Shown here: positions 10,947-22,044 of the stretch, piece after piece
How the letters are laid out: each line of letters opens with the position of its first letter
Numbering within the stretch: position 1 is the first letter of the stretch
Assembly (NCBI GenBank): GCA_949592205.1
Contig: CATIUR010000001.1
Span: forward strand, 45,587,001 to 45,651,000
Direction of reading: 5' to 3'
Length of the DNA: 64,000 nt
From: Helichrysum umbraculigerum
Taxonomy: Eukaryota; Streptophyta; Magnoliopsida; Asterales; Asteraceae
The notes under the pieces: generated by a model
The model's database searches: none
The model's input: only the letters and a program-made list of their open reading frames with translations
Told to the model about the DNA's origin: nothing
Program-made: the position numbers and the translations under genes

Positions 10947-11544
10947 TTTGTCTAAGTCCCACAGTGTACATATTCCAATCTGTGCCTAGTGATCTTAGAA
11001 ACTTCCTATTCAAATCATCCTTATCAATCTTGACATTGTGATTTTCAAGATCACCCACAAGTTTTTGAAATCTGTCAAAAGTCTGAGTCAAAGTTTCAGA
11101 CTTTACACCTGCAAAGTTTTCAAATTGTTGTTTGAGAAGAGATCTCTTATTCTTCTTGGTGTTGTCATTACCACCAAATCTCTTAACAATTGCTTCCATG
11201 AGAACCTGAGCATCTTCACAGTTTTCAAATTTCCTTTGATACTCATTAGGAATAGACAAAAGTAGAGTACTTAATGCCTTCCACTCTGTTGCTCTTTCTT
11301 TCCTCTCTGCATCAGTCTTTGGTGGTGGTTTTTCCTCCTTTTTACCATCTGCATCCTTAGTATAGTTTGGTCCATTAGTAACCACCTCCCACATCATATA
11401 ATCCATAAGCAACATGTATTGTCTAATCCTAGTCTGCCATAGCTCAAACTCATCAGGTTTGAGCATGGGAATCTTGGTAGCTTGTATACCTTCCATTGTT
11501 TCAGTAGACATCTTGTTATTTGTTGAAAAAGCTGCGAAATTCAA
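10936..11544 (-). CDS. Copia-type gag (UBN2/DUF4219-like)
   Basis: 202 intact residues. The N-terminal half has the typical Copia gag start (KPDEFELWQTRIRQYMLLMD with a following WEVV), and the middle has the helical core (LKQQFENFAGVKSETLTQTFDRFQKLV split over ~120-150). It stops after SLGTDWNMYTVGLRQSAE, where intact relatives carry on into the zinc knuckle. So the protein has lost its nucleic-acid-binding knuckle and everything downstream. Start chosen because it lies about 27 bp inside the primer site and no upstream in-frame Met is available; a second Met at residue 12 is also plausible. Probably still makes capsid that packages this element's RNA with help from an autonomous relative (inference). 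Confidence 0.82.
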   Translation of the reverse strand: MNFAAFSTNNKMSTETMEGIQATKIPMLKPDEFELWQTRIRQYMLLMDYMMWEVVTNGPNYTKDADGKKEEKPPPKTDAERKERATEWKALSTLLLSIPNEYQRKFENCEDAQVLMEAIVKRFGGNDNTKKNKRSLLKQQFENFAGVKSETLTQTFDRFQKLVGDLENHNVKIDKDDLNRKFLRSLGTDWNMYTVGLRQSAE

Positions 11545-11588
11545 TTACCTTCTTCAAGACCAAAGTAATATCAAGCTTTGATACCACT

Positions 11589-12133
11589 TGATGATCCCAG
11601 ATTGAGATCTTAGTATGTATTACTTTGATTGATTATTAATAAGCTTGCGGAATAGTTTACTAATAACTTGAAGAACAAACTTGTATATAACAGAATATCT
11701 AACCAAAAGCTTCAATATTATTATCAATAATACGAACACACAATTGTGTTAGGGTTTACAACCTTGAAGCTAATAACTAGAATGACTCGTATCTTCTAGG
11801 GTTTTACAGGATCTCTATTTATAACATATAGAGTCCTTTACAGAATCAAACATATTAGGAATCCTCATCTACTCCTAATATAACTCTAACCAACTTTATC
11901 TAACCAATAGTGGTTATCTATATATCTAACAGGGGTAGTACTCGTATATTACTAACAGAGGTTGAGTACTTGATACAAAATACAAATTACACGTTCAACA
12001 GTGGCACTGTTAGACTAAAACTAATTGACAGTGGCACTGTCAACACAAAAGCTCTAACAGTGGTGAACTTCTTCTAACAGCGGTAATCATACTTGTATTC
12101 TGAGCAGATCTAACAGTGTCTCAGGTCTCAACA
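11589..12133 (-). repeat. 5' LTR of non-autonomous Copia element
   Basis: 545 bp. Differs from the other LTR by A/G, C/T, A/G and G/A transitions only, about 0.7 percent, indicating a recent insertion. Confidence 0.93.
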
Positions 12134-12641
12134 GGGGGTTTGAACAACCTGTTTCTGATCAGCATCAGGATAACCTAGGATTCAGTGACATATTCTTTTA
12201 GGCTTTTAGACTAAAATGTTGGGTCCTAGTGTTTACACCGACTGTCCGTATGATGATTTGCCCAAGGTAGTCTCCAATCATCTGTATAATGTATATCATC
12301 CAAAAACCCTAATTATCGAAGTTTCAGCAATCACGCTCTACCTGTTGCCTACTCTCTATTTAATTTACTTGTTTTTAGTATTAGTTTAGATAACCAACCA
12401 AAACCTACCTACTTTTGTAAACCCATCCTATCAGAAAGCTCATTTACGGTAAGTCCCTTTTGGTTCCATTCGCTCCGATTTTAAGAACGACACTCGAGTT
12501 ATACTTACTGCTTACTCCCCAAAAGTAGGTAGTACTTATAGTTTGAGCCCCAGCTCATATAAATTTAAAACCTAACACGTTTCCACGTTATTGGGTCGTT
12601 GCCTGCAGGACCGCCGTGCACCCCAGACGACCGCGGCAGAG

Positions 12642-13848
12642 TCAGCACTCTGACGACGCAACATAAGACTCACAACCTTTAGCTAGAGATTTTCTAGCTT
12701 TCATCATCGAAATCAAAGGAATATTACCATTCACCCGTTCCCCTCGAGCCACGACGTATAACTCATCAGAAATAGGGATTTTGATTAACTTCTTATGGCA
12801 TTCTATGTTTGCTTTATTCTTACTTAACCAATCCATGCCTAAAACCGCATCAAAACCCGGGATAGGCATTAATAGAAAAAAAACCAGGAAACTATAACCC
12901 TCGATCAATATATTTGCTCCAGTCACCGATGTGGTAACCGGAACCACTTTACCATCGGCTACTTCTACCTCAATAGGATTAACAATTACAATGGGAGTCA
13001 ATTGTAATTTATCACAGACAAGAGCAGACATAAATGAGCAATTTGCTCCTGAATCAAATAAAACACTTGCTGATACAGAGTTTATAAGAAAAGTACCAGT
13101 TATGACATCGTCTGTTCTGACGGATTCATCCACCGTCATTTGAAATACCCTACCAGTTGCTGATGGCGGATTTTTCCTTTTCTGGCCAGAAGATGAAGAC
13201 CCCAACCGTACCCGATTTCTGTTTACCCGCCTCCGGACACTGACCCGCTCTGTGACCCTCTTTGTGACAATTCCGACAAACATGTTTAGGATAATTGAAA
13301 TCCTTAATGTCATGACCACATTTGATACATCTAGCTGTCTGTGGAGTACACGGTCTTGTATCTTTGGATTTACAACTATTACACCAATTAGATTTATCCA
13401 CTATACCACCACTGGTATTCTGTCTCCTATTTTGCTGAGTACCTTGCCCTTTCTTCTTCCCTTGATTCGCCGAAGAATCACTTTTGGATTTCAATGAAGA
13501 CCTTTCTTTAATTTCCAAATCTCGAGCCTGAATATCACAATCCACAGATCAGGCTAAAGTAAAAGCTTGTGAAAGAGAACCCTCTAATCTCACTGTTGTT
13601 CGATAGCTTGGAGGTAGAGTTCCAATAAAATGTTCCACTTTGGTCTTATCATCGGGGACCCATTGTTGTACAAATCTCAACTTTTCTGAAAAATGGGAAA
13701 TGAGTTCATCAATAGACATATGATCCGTCATGTGTAAATCCATAAATTCCTTTCGAATACGAGACATATCAAAATCTGAGCAATATTGCTTACACATCTC
13801 ATTGTAGAAATCCAACCATCTAATGGACTCCCTTTGTTGTGGTGTCAA
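12642..13848 (-). pseudogene. Ty3/gypsy gag-protease fragment (chromovirus-like)
   Basis: Three blocks of one broken gene. 13848-13552 is the end of the gag core (WLDFYNEMCKQYC, then VEHFIGTLPPSYRTTVRLEG). A TGA at 13549-13551 fits a CGA change. 13545-13150 continues in the same frame with a CCHC knuckle CRNCHKEGHRAGQC. A frameshift near 13190 leads to the protease at 13319-12642, with VLFDSGANCSFMS as the active-site motif and MPIPGFDAVLGMDWL as the distal motif. The N-terminal gag is cut exactly where the next LTR begins (13852), and reverse transcriptase is absent on the other side. It is a dead fragment. Lineage is uncertain; the protease resembles Tekay- or CRM-like chromoviruses. Confidence 0.85.
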
Positions 13849-13851
13849 GGT

Positions 13852-14796
13852 TGATGTGTGATTAGACGTAAAAAGTCACGTTTTTGCGTACATAATTCCC
13901 ACCTTTTAAGCACCAAACATGATGAAAATACTTGATATTAACACTTTTTCATCTTAAATCATCATCAAGGCTAAAAATGAGGCGTTGCTTTAAAAATCAA
14001 TCAAAATAGTTAAATAACGTGCAAAATAGAGCATAAACGATATGGTCACATTCTACAAGCACCTATTAAGCATATTGCCTTGAAATTATTCTTTTATTAT
14101 CTCATTATGATCTTCAGGTAAATACGAACGCGTGGATATAAAGAACGCTGAAAACGGACCAAGAATGAAGAAGTTATGGCCAAACGAAGTACGACTAGGC
14201 AACCAAGACTTACGATCCAGTACACGAGACAACGACCAAGGGACTACCACCCCTCAGGGGACGTATACCACCCCACAAGGGCCGTATACACCCCCTATAG
14301 GGCCGTATACGCCCCCTTGTGGGTGGTATACGCCCCTTTTAGGGTGGTATACCCCCCTTTTTGGTGTCTAATACGCCCTCGTAGGTGCCGAATACTACCC
14401 CAAAGCTATCCGATACTACCCCTTTGGTGTCCAATACCACCCTTTTTAGTGCTGAATTTCTGAGCTAGGGGTGGTATTTCAGTGCAAATCGGAAGACTCG
14501 GGTGTCAAAATGGGGGTACTTGTGTTAGAAGCCTTTGCCTATAAATTGAAGACCAAACCTCCTCATTTGAACAAAAAAAATTCCACCATTCAACAAATCA
14601 CTCACACACTTCACACACATTTTCTCTCTTCTAGTTAGTTAGTTAGTAGTTAGTTTCTCGTTAATATTTAACGGGACTAACGGAGGGGCTACTTTGTAAT
14701 ATTTGTTGGAGATACTTGGAGGGGTGCTTTTGTAATATTCGAGGCTCTGCTCGTTGTAATCTTTCAGCTTATATTCAGACTACGCATTTATTAAGG
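13852..14796 (+). repeat. Family C gypsy LTR fragment
   Basis: Starts TGATGTGTG with the A5-GTCACG-T5 box at 13870-13885, then a U3 array and TATAAATT at 14540-14547, followed by a CT-rich leader. Related to family B in the first 150 bp and in general layout. The right end is unclear; the next segment is ACGAAC-rich. AAGGT lies just before the start and again near 14794, but the expected CA end is missing. Confidence 0.65.
14231..14455 (+). repeat. GGGCCGTATAC / GGGTGGTATAC array in U3
   Basis: About ten short units alternating GGGCCGTATACGCCCCC and GGGTGGTATACC forms, about 25 bp apart, ending about 85 bp before the TATA box. Same position as the arrays in families A and B but different words. 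Confidence 0.8.
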
Positions 14797-14799
14797 TTT

Positions 14800-15505
14800 T
14801 GACGAACAAACGAACGAACACGAACGGATAAGCGAACGGATTTTGTTGTCCGTGTTCGTTCACTAAAAAAAATTGTTCACGAACGTACACGAACAAACAC
14901 GTAATTTAATGCATTTCTTCGTTAATACCTTAAACGAACCTCAACAAACATAAACGAACGTATATATATATTATACACACACACACATACATCTACACAT
15001 ATATATATTATATAACTTGGAACTTTGTGATGCATATTCAACATTACAAAACGATCACAATATGAAGATAAACTCCTTTGCTTAGTCCGATCGTTGGAAA
15101 GAGCAACACATGCATCTGGAACTAATGGAGGTGTGTTTGGAGTGGTGGTAAATGTGAGAGGGAAATATCTGGATATTCAATATTATTAAATGAAATATTA
15201 AAATATTAATAATATTCTATTTTAATATTTAGCTTAAGCAATATAAGATATACAAATATGTATTAATTTAATTAAACTATTAGTTAATAAACGAACATTT
15301 AACCGAACGTTCACGAACATGTTATCGAACGTTCACGAACATAAATGAACGAACGAGACCTATGTTCATGTTCGTTCATATAATTAAACGAACGTAAAAA
15401 ATTGTTCATGTTCATTCATATAACGAAACGAACGAACAGAAACGAACTTCTCGTCGAACGGTTCGCGAATAATTCACCGGACGTTCAGTTCGCTTACAGG
15501 CCTAC
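14800..15505. mobile_element. ACGAAC-rich non-autonomous DNA transposon, hAT-like
   Basis: Both ends are dense in GTTCG/CGAAC words in both orientations (14803-14960 and 15285-15490), with an AT-rich middle that has no coding capacity. The right end on the minus strand reads TAGGCCTGTAAGCGAAC, resembling plant hAT termini. Possible 8-bp flanks TAAGGTTT and CAAGGTTG match at 6 of 8. The left terminal repeat is not recognisable, so the call is tentative. Confidence 0.4.
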
Positions 15506-15519
15506 AAGGTTGTAATCAC

Positions 15520-15949
15520 TAATCACCACCGATGCAGTGCCTTTTAATATATCATTATGTGATGATTCACAATATCAAATTAAAAATTAATAAAAAAAGA
15601 TGATTCAAAATAATCTTTAATTCCAACATATCCAAGTTCATACATCATACACTTTCATATCCAACAAATCTTATACACAATTACAAATGAAAAGGATGAT
15701 GCACAAACAAGACGAATTGATGCACAAAAAAGACCGATGCACAAAAATATACACCGATGCACATTTATTGATTTTGATACCACAATAAAAATGATTCAAG
15801 AACAAAATTTCAAAATACAACGGATCTACAAATCCGATTTACAAACTAGATATTGATCTACATATCTAACATTGTTCTATAATCTACAAACTTGATTCAT
15901 AATTTCAAAATCGTGATGCATAGCTTGATTCACATGGATCTTGTGGCCT
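15520..15949. other. Spacer with GATGCAC words
   Basis: AT-rich and without coding signal. The word CGATGCACA or TGATGCACAA recurs at least four times between 15690 and 15765. It may be the decayed continuation of the pararetrovirus-like segment. Confidence 0.4.
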
Positions 15950-16880
15950 TCATATGAAACGGCATAACGGCATAATATTCCATTCATATTGCCCAAATGG
16001 GACATTTTCTAGACATTGTAAATTTTCTTCATTCGAAGATTCATCAGATTTATCTATTGAATATTCTGTCTCAGAATTATCGGAATTAAGTAATATTTGA
16101 TAAACTTTCTTTAAGTTCATCACTAATTTTTAAACTATTTATTTTCTTTTTCAATTTGCATTTGTTTGCAAAATGTCCTGGTTTGCCACATTTGAAACAA
16201 ACTTTTGATTTTTTTGCTTAATTGATTTTCAAATTTTCTTTTTGACTTAAATTTTTTCTTTTATTTGAAAATTTCTTTTTCTTTCTAAAATCCTTATGTT
16301 TTTCATAAATTTTTGGTTTAGATGTAGAACAATCCATCCCAAATTGTTCACAAAAATGACCTAATTGTTTTCTTTCTATTAATCTATTTTTCTTCATTTG
16401 TTGATTTAATTTAATTTCATTACAAAGTCCTAATCCTTCCTACACACAGACCCCTATTAATTTTCCATAAGTAAAATTTTCATATTCAATTGAGGATTCA
16501 TTTCCTCTCAAAGCTGTCCTTACCCTTTCAAATAAACTAGGTAAGCCATCAATAAATTTTGACTTCCAATGATTACTATTAGTATCTAGAAGTTTCATAA
16601 CTCTTGACAAAAAATATGTCTTTATACCATCTAAAAGATGTTAATGTTGGACATCTTAAACCATTAAGGAGTGTCCTGATAGTATCAGAATTATCAGACC
16701 ATCCCCCTGTAAAATGTTCAATTATATTAACAACTAGAGTGTATACTGCCTGGGTGTTTTCTATACCATTTTCTATTTTGACATTATTAAAAATTATATT
16801 GTTGCATGATCTTCTGGTAGTCTCGGAGACCTTAGATGCATGGCTGCAAAATAAACTTGGAATTGATACCTAGCCAAATC
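15950..16880 (-). pseudogene. Endogenous pararetrovirus coat-protein-like remnant
   Basis: On the minus strand, broken pieces read like the C-terminal part of a Caulimoviridae capsid protein: a FCEQFG-containing segment near 16340-16370, a long Lys-rich basic stretch (16205-16320), then a CCHC knuckle CFKCGKPGHFANKC at 16158-16199 and an acidic Ser/Glu tail. Stops and frameshifts occur both upstream (16440-16880) and downstream (below about 16110). There is no open frame covering more than the basic and knuckle part, so it is a dead copy. Family assignment rests on the order basic region, then CCHC, then acidic tail; a retrotransposon gag knuckle is the alternative. Confidence 0.5.
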
Positions 16881-18387
16881 TGTGCAATCGAAGGGAGTAT
16901 TTTATGCAATACATATTATGGTATGAAAAACCCTTCGAATTTCATGAGAACTATTATTCCTTTGATAATTGCGGACCATATCTTTGACACATACGCATGT
17001 AAAACCCATTAGGGTTTGTCTGCACAATAATTCAATCTCTATTTGTGTATTCAATAATTCAAAGGTTCACGACGACGATAACGATAACTTATTCTAATAT
17101 TTTAAAAGTTTGCTTTCCTTTAAATTGAATGATGGATACTGATGCGTCCTTTTACGGACGATCGGTGGGTGTTTTAAATATGTATTTGCTGGGATCTAAG
17201 TGTGACTTACTAATTCTGAACCAAAGGCTAGTAGATGGTAAGTATGACCTAGAGTCGTTCTTAAAGAGAAACTGAATTGAAACAGAGGTGATCCAATCAA
17301 TCTTGCTTTTCTAGTAAAGATTTTAAAAGAGTGCGTTGGGGGTTTTGGTTCAGCTAACTAAGTAAACTAAATAAAGCGAATAAAAGATAATGATAAATCA
17401 GATAATAAAAGGAGTATTTTTTGTGAGTTCATTAGCTTATAATGTGAGACGATGACTTATAGGGAAAACGTTTACTAAATTTGGAATGTTCACTAGACTT
17501 GGTAGTCTATGGTATAACCGATAGATTCCCTATTAGTCGGTTATCAACTAATATGTCACGAGGAATCACGGTGTCATGATTCTGATCAGACAGGCAATGC
17601 TCAACTCTCCACACTCTCCTATGAGGGAGTCAGTGGCCCTTGTTATTGAACGCATTCGCTCGTGGGCGAAGGAATAGAGTAGCAAGTCTACAACAAGTCT
17701 AACCGTTCTTAATACCATAAAGACTATAAATTCAGCAAACAACTAACTTAGCAAATACGTTTTGACTTAGTTGATCAATTCCTATTAATGAAGTTTAAGC
17801 ATGGTAAGCGAAGGAAAGTGTTGAGGTTTCTTGCGTACCTTACTTTAAATTTCATAGGTTAAGGAAAAGTATCGATTTAAGTTGTATTTTAAACTTGCCT
17901 TTCTCAATACAATTAACAAATCCCTAGGTTTTCGTAAATGGTTATTTAGCCTATATCCTACCTAATCTAATCTAAACTAACTAATCTAATTAAAACGCTA
18001 ATTAAAATGCTAACGGCTTTTTGCATAGAGTTAAACCCAGACCATGTCGGAAAATGCTATGGTAGTCCACAATGTATTTAATCGTTTACCGATGTTTTCA
18101 TTGTGAATTTGATTTCTTCGCGATGTTTACATGATAAGTACATTGTGATTTCAAGTGTACAATACTCATGGCAATTCCACGTAATCACATTGCATTTTAT
18201 GATGCTCGCATGACGTTACAATTAAAACCATAGTTTTTACACAGATAACTATTGACCAAGTAGTAAGGTTCGCGACTCCTCTTTACAAGGTTACAATCAC
18301 GTTTGTTAATCGAAAGGCGAATGTAAGTTTTAGGTTTAAAATCATAAGGTAAGTACGTTCATAAAGTTTCCATTTTAACGTCGATCC

Positions 18388-18496
18388 ATAATACAACTAC
18401 CTTCGGTCGTTACCGGCTTCCATGCGTTTGTACTTTGCTTGAAAGCATTTCCAGCACTATACCAAGTAGACAGTCGAATAGGGGCCGTCATATTAT
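18388..18496 (-). other. Putative structured RNA module in LTR leader (copy d)
   Basis: Outer stem ATAATATGAC with GTTGTATTAT includes U-G where copy c has C-G and copies a and b have U-A. Inner hairpin TGCTTTCAAGCA at 18436-18447. Confidence 0.55.
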
Positions 18497-18949
18497 TTCA
18501 CGACGCAATTAGAGTCATCCCACAATTACATATGCTAACTACATCACAACAAATACAATAGTAATCTACTCGCTAATCATGGCACAAACTATCTCTAGCA
18601 TAATTAAAGTATACATATTTAATCAAGATAGATAAGGATAGAAATAACCGAGATTAATATGCGAGAAGGAATAGACTTGAATTAATAAGAGTTGCTCCAA
18701 GCGTACACCAAAGATTACAAATACGTTCCTCACCAAGGACTACAAGCACGTTCCTTGCTTCTATTTTAACTAGCCTAATGCTACTTTAAAGTAAGAAAAT
18801 AAAGAAAGAAAGAAAAGCTAGAAGCTAGAGAAATAAAGTATGAAAGTGTGTAGGTGCCTAGGTGCATTTTGCAAATGAGCATCATGCCTCCTATTTATAG
18901 GAGAGTTTTTGGTGCATTTTAGCAAGTGGAAGCTCACAATAGCAAAAGG

Positions 18950-19130
18950 TGGAAAAGGTGGTGGCACCGGGTACGAAAAAGGTGGAAAAGGTGGTGCACC
19001 GGGTACGGAAAAACACGTAAAGGTCTAGCACCGGGTACACGAAAGGACCAAAAAGCAAGAACCGTGCAGGGGGGTGGAAGCCGGCGGCGGCTAGGTGGCA
19101 GCCGGCGGCGGCTGGCTGCTACCTGCACCG
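18950..19130 (-). repeat. GC-rich short repeat array upstream of LTR TATA box
   Basis: Three units around GCACCGGGTAC separated by GAAAAAGGTGG-like spacers, then GCCGGCGGCGGCTAGG and a second near-copy. It occupies the same U3 position as in the other family A LTRs. Confidence 0.75.
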
Positions 19131-19638
19131 GTTCGTCGCCTGTTGCCTCGTTTCTCGATTCGTGCGTGTTTTCTTCGTTATGCGTCCGTTTGCGTTGATT
19201 CTTTTTGCGTTGGATTTGTAATTCAAAAATGAAGCTTTTGACGAAAAGAAATCCCAAAAATATGTCTCTGAACTTTAGATGTGTCGTACGAATCGTTTGG
19301 ATCTTCCGGCGTACGTAGAATCTTCATTCTTCGTCCGTTTTTGTTGATTCTTCTTCTGTTGGATTCGTAATTTGAAAACGAACATCTTTGGATGAGATGG
19401 ATGTCAGTGATGGGCACTTTTGTCTTGAAATCTCATTTTGATATCTTGAATCTTCAAACGTGTGTGGAATCTTTGTTTTTCATCCGTTTTGCTTGATTTT
19501 CATCGTGCAACCTTGTTTTGCCCATCTTGGCATAATACTATTGAGTTGTAATGTTTTTGAGTTAAAGTGCCAAGAATCGTTCCAGAATGAAAGAGATATC
19601 GGTAGTAAAAACGTGACTTTTTACGTGATATCAAATAC

Positions 19639-21331
19639 TCTATGTTATCTACTATAATTTTTACACTCCACTTATATATACCCGTTACAACATACTCATA
19701 AATGAAATTCAATCGATAACTCATAGTCACGTATCATCCTCTAAACCAATCAACACCATTTACACCCAACCCTTTACATACCCATTTCCTTTACCAAATA
19801 ATAACACATATGATCATGAAAATGGCGGTTTTGACAATTCTGATGATAATTAAGTGAGTTTAACTACATGTAATCTCAAAAATCCACAATGATGATACTA
19901 GTGGAAATGATTATCATGTTTAATAAATTTATCGTACATGCACATGTGGTAAGTGGCAAATGCAGAAATTTTAATGCTCACATGCGATTGTTGTTTGTCG
20001 TCACAGGGGTGAAGATCTAAATACCATTGTGGATAAGGTATTACCGACTGTCATGTACTGGCAGCAATATAATTGTGATTTTACACCACTTCCTCACGTT
20101 GAGTATTGGAGGTACTCGGGTTGGAGCATTCAAGCAGATATAACAAAATTCCCTCCGCTCTCGTTAGAAGACCTGCAAGACTTATACGTAATGAGATAAT
20201 AATAGAGACCCTGAACGGCCCCCATCTTTCCTATCTACTAAATGGCTATCCCCTAGCCTATGTGGATAGATTTTACAAACCTCAATATGACATGGCATCA
20301 TTTGGTGAATTCTCTAGTCTTAGGTATGCCATGTAAGATGATTGAGCTTTTAAAGTTTAATTAATATATAATATATAATAATAATAATGATAAATAGTAA
20401 ATCAAAATAAAGTATCAATATATCATTAAATAAGACCTTTCAAATGAATCCGACATTAAATTATGTTATTAAATTAGCTATGGTATTACTTTCTTTCATT
20501 TTTCAATTTCCAATTGATTTTTTACTTGGTCAGTAAATCGATGAAAAAGAATGTGGTACGAACGAACTAGGTGGATTACGTAACACTAATATAGTAATTT
20601 AGTTATCTATAAAATCAAGACCTTTAGTTTAGGTTAGAAATACATTATATGTTAGTTACAGATTATAAATACAATACGCCACATAAAATAACTAACATTA
20701 TTGTATTAAAGTCCATCATCTACAAATTTGATATACACAAAAATACAAAATGACCGTATTTAATATGTTATTTAATTACCTGATACTAAAAATAGCTAAA
20801 AGAATGTTTGTATATAATATATCAATTTCAAAAGATAACAAGAGTGTATGTATTATTATATATCAAATTCACCATATATATTTTAACTAATACAACTTTA
20901 GTGATTCACATAAACTCCTAAAGTTATAATATAATAATTATCATCTATTTTAATTGTAATACAAATACGATGAAATATATTATATCTTCTCAAGCCGTTC
21001 ATCGGACGGGATTTACACTAGTGTGGTATATGCGAACAACCAAGTCATAATAGGTCAAGTTGTAAAAATACGCAACCAAGATTCAACCAAATGTGAGTTT
21101 CATTTTAAGTTTGATTTTTTTATTGTGTTGTTTTGTAGTTTGGGTTTTTATTGTTGTGTTATTTTGTAAGTTTGATTTTAATTATTGTATTTTATTTTAA
21201 TTTTCCTAATGTAATGTAAGTTTGATTATTAAATGGTATGAGAAATAAGAATTAAATACACAAACAATTATTTGTACACAAACTTGTATTTTAAAATAAA
21301 TAACATAAAAGTTACATATTCATACCCTAAA
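19639..21331. other. AT-rich spacer with one ORF remnant
   Basis: No gene recognised. On the plus strand about 19993-20200 translates to a protein-like stretch containing VMYWQQYNCDFTPLPHVEYW and LSLEDLQDLYVMR, then stops; the next frame (20106-20336) continues with NGYPLAYVDRFYKPQYDM. It looks like a frameshifted coding relic of unknown family. 20340-21330 is above 70 percent A+T by eye, with no structure I can name. Confidence 0.4.
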
Positions 21332-21336
21332 GTTAC

Positions 21337-21731
21337 TGTTGATGCAAAATCAATATACATGTGACAAAAGCTTGTAGAGAAGGCTTAATTTAGCTTGAGT
21401 GCGGATTGCGCATTTATTAAGTGCGCAGAGTACTGTTCATGCGAATTTATTTAAATGCGCACCACTGGGAAATGCGCAGCCTTCTATAAGTATAAATAGA
21501 AGACTTGGTGCTCATTTGTGTTTAAGAGCTTTGATTGTAAAATCTGTAATTGTGATTGAGAGAGACTTGTAAGCTAATTGTACAAAAGTTATAGTATTGA
21601 TAATAATAGTTGAAAACTTTTATTTACATCCGTGTTCATTACCGATTTATTCACGTTTTACATACGATTACGGAATATGCACGTAATTGTGTGTTAATAT
21701 TCGAATCTAAAGATCATATACGGGTTCAACA
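21337..21731 (+). mobile_element. Solo LTR, Copia-like
   Basis: 395 bp from TGTTGATGC to GGTTCAACA with short inverted ends. Flanks are GTTAC (21332-21336) and GTTTC (21732-21736), one mismatch. TATAAATA is at 21491-21498. Just upstream are four TGCGCA or TGCGAA-centred words (21398-21475). No internal region. Confidence 0.8.
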
Positions 21732-22044
21732 GTTTCATATTTAATGACATAGCCGTCCAAGTGTGCCACAAGAAGGTGCTCTAGTATTTCTTTTTGTTCT
21801 ACAATTAGCCATGGCTTCATTATCATAAGTAAGAATTAGATTTATATCAAAAGGCATGGGATGACGTTAGAATGAATGACTTGGAATGGATAAGATTCTT
21901 GAAAGTTTTGCGGCAAGCATGGTATATAATACTCTCCAAAATCAGGCTCCATAGTTGGTGTATAACAATTTTCAAAAACATGGGTCATTTGTTGATAAGG
22001 TTGTGTACTAATAGATGGTCCCGCAAGGTCTCGAAAATTAGGCT

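Larger units (their letters stand above)
9461..12133 (-). mobile_element. Young non-autonomous Copia-type LTR element
   Basis: A complete 2673-bp element. LTRs of 545 bp (9461-10005 and 11589-12133) differ by only four transitions. Both flanks are GGGGG (9456-9460 and 12134-12138), a perfect 5-bp target duplication. On the minus strand the order is 5' LTR, primer site complementary to initiator tRNA-Met (TGGTATCAAAGC within 11571-11586), gag, a second open frame, polypurine tract AGGGGGAGAT (10006-10015) and 3' LTR. Protease, integrase, reverse transcriptase and RNase H are absent, so it must borrow them. Inserted in the family B LTR. Confidence 0.93.
7285..12620 (+). repeat. Family B gypsy LTR (probable 3' LTR), split by a Copia element
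   Basis: Begins TGATGTATCGC right after the polypurine tract. The TATA box TATAAATA is at 7976-7983 with a CT-rich leader after it. The sequence resumes after the nested Copia element at 12139 and aligns to about 12620 with the copy at 58617-60873; without the insert it is about 2.66 kb. The right end is approximate because no target duplication was found. Confidence 0.7.
17140..19633 (-). mobile_element. Solo LTR of Athila family A
   Basis: 2494 bp from TGATGCG to GATATCA, same orientation as the LTR at 2927-5385 and similar along its whole length. Flanks are GATAC (17135-17139) and AATAC (19634-19638), a target duplication with one mismatch. No internal region is present, so it arose by LTR-LTR recombination. 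Minus TATA box at 18892-18899; structured module at 18388-18496. Confidence 0.9.
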
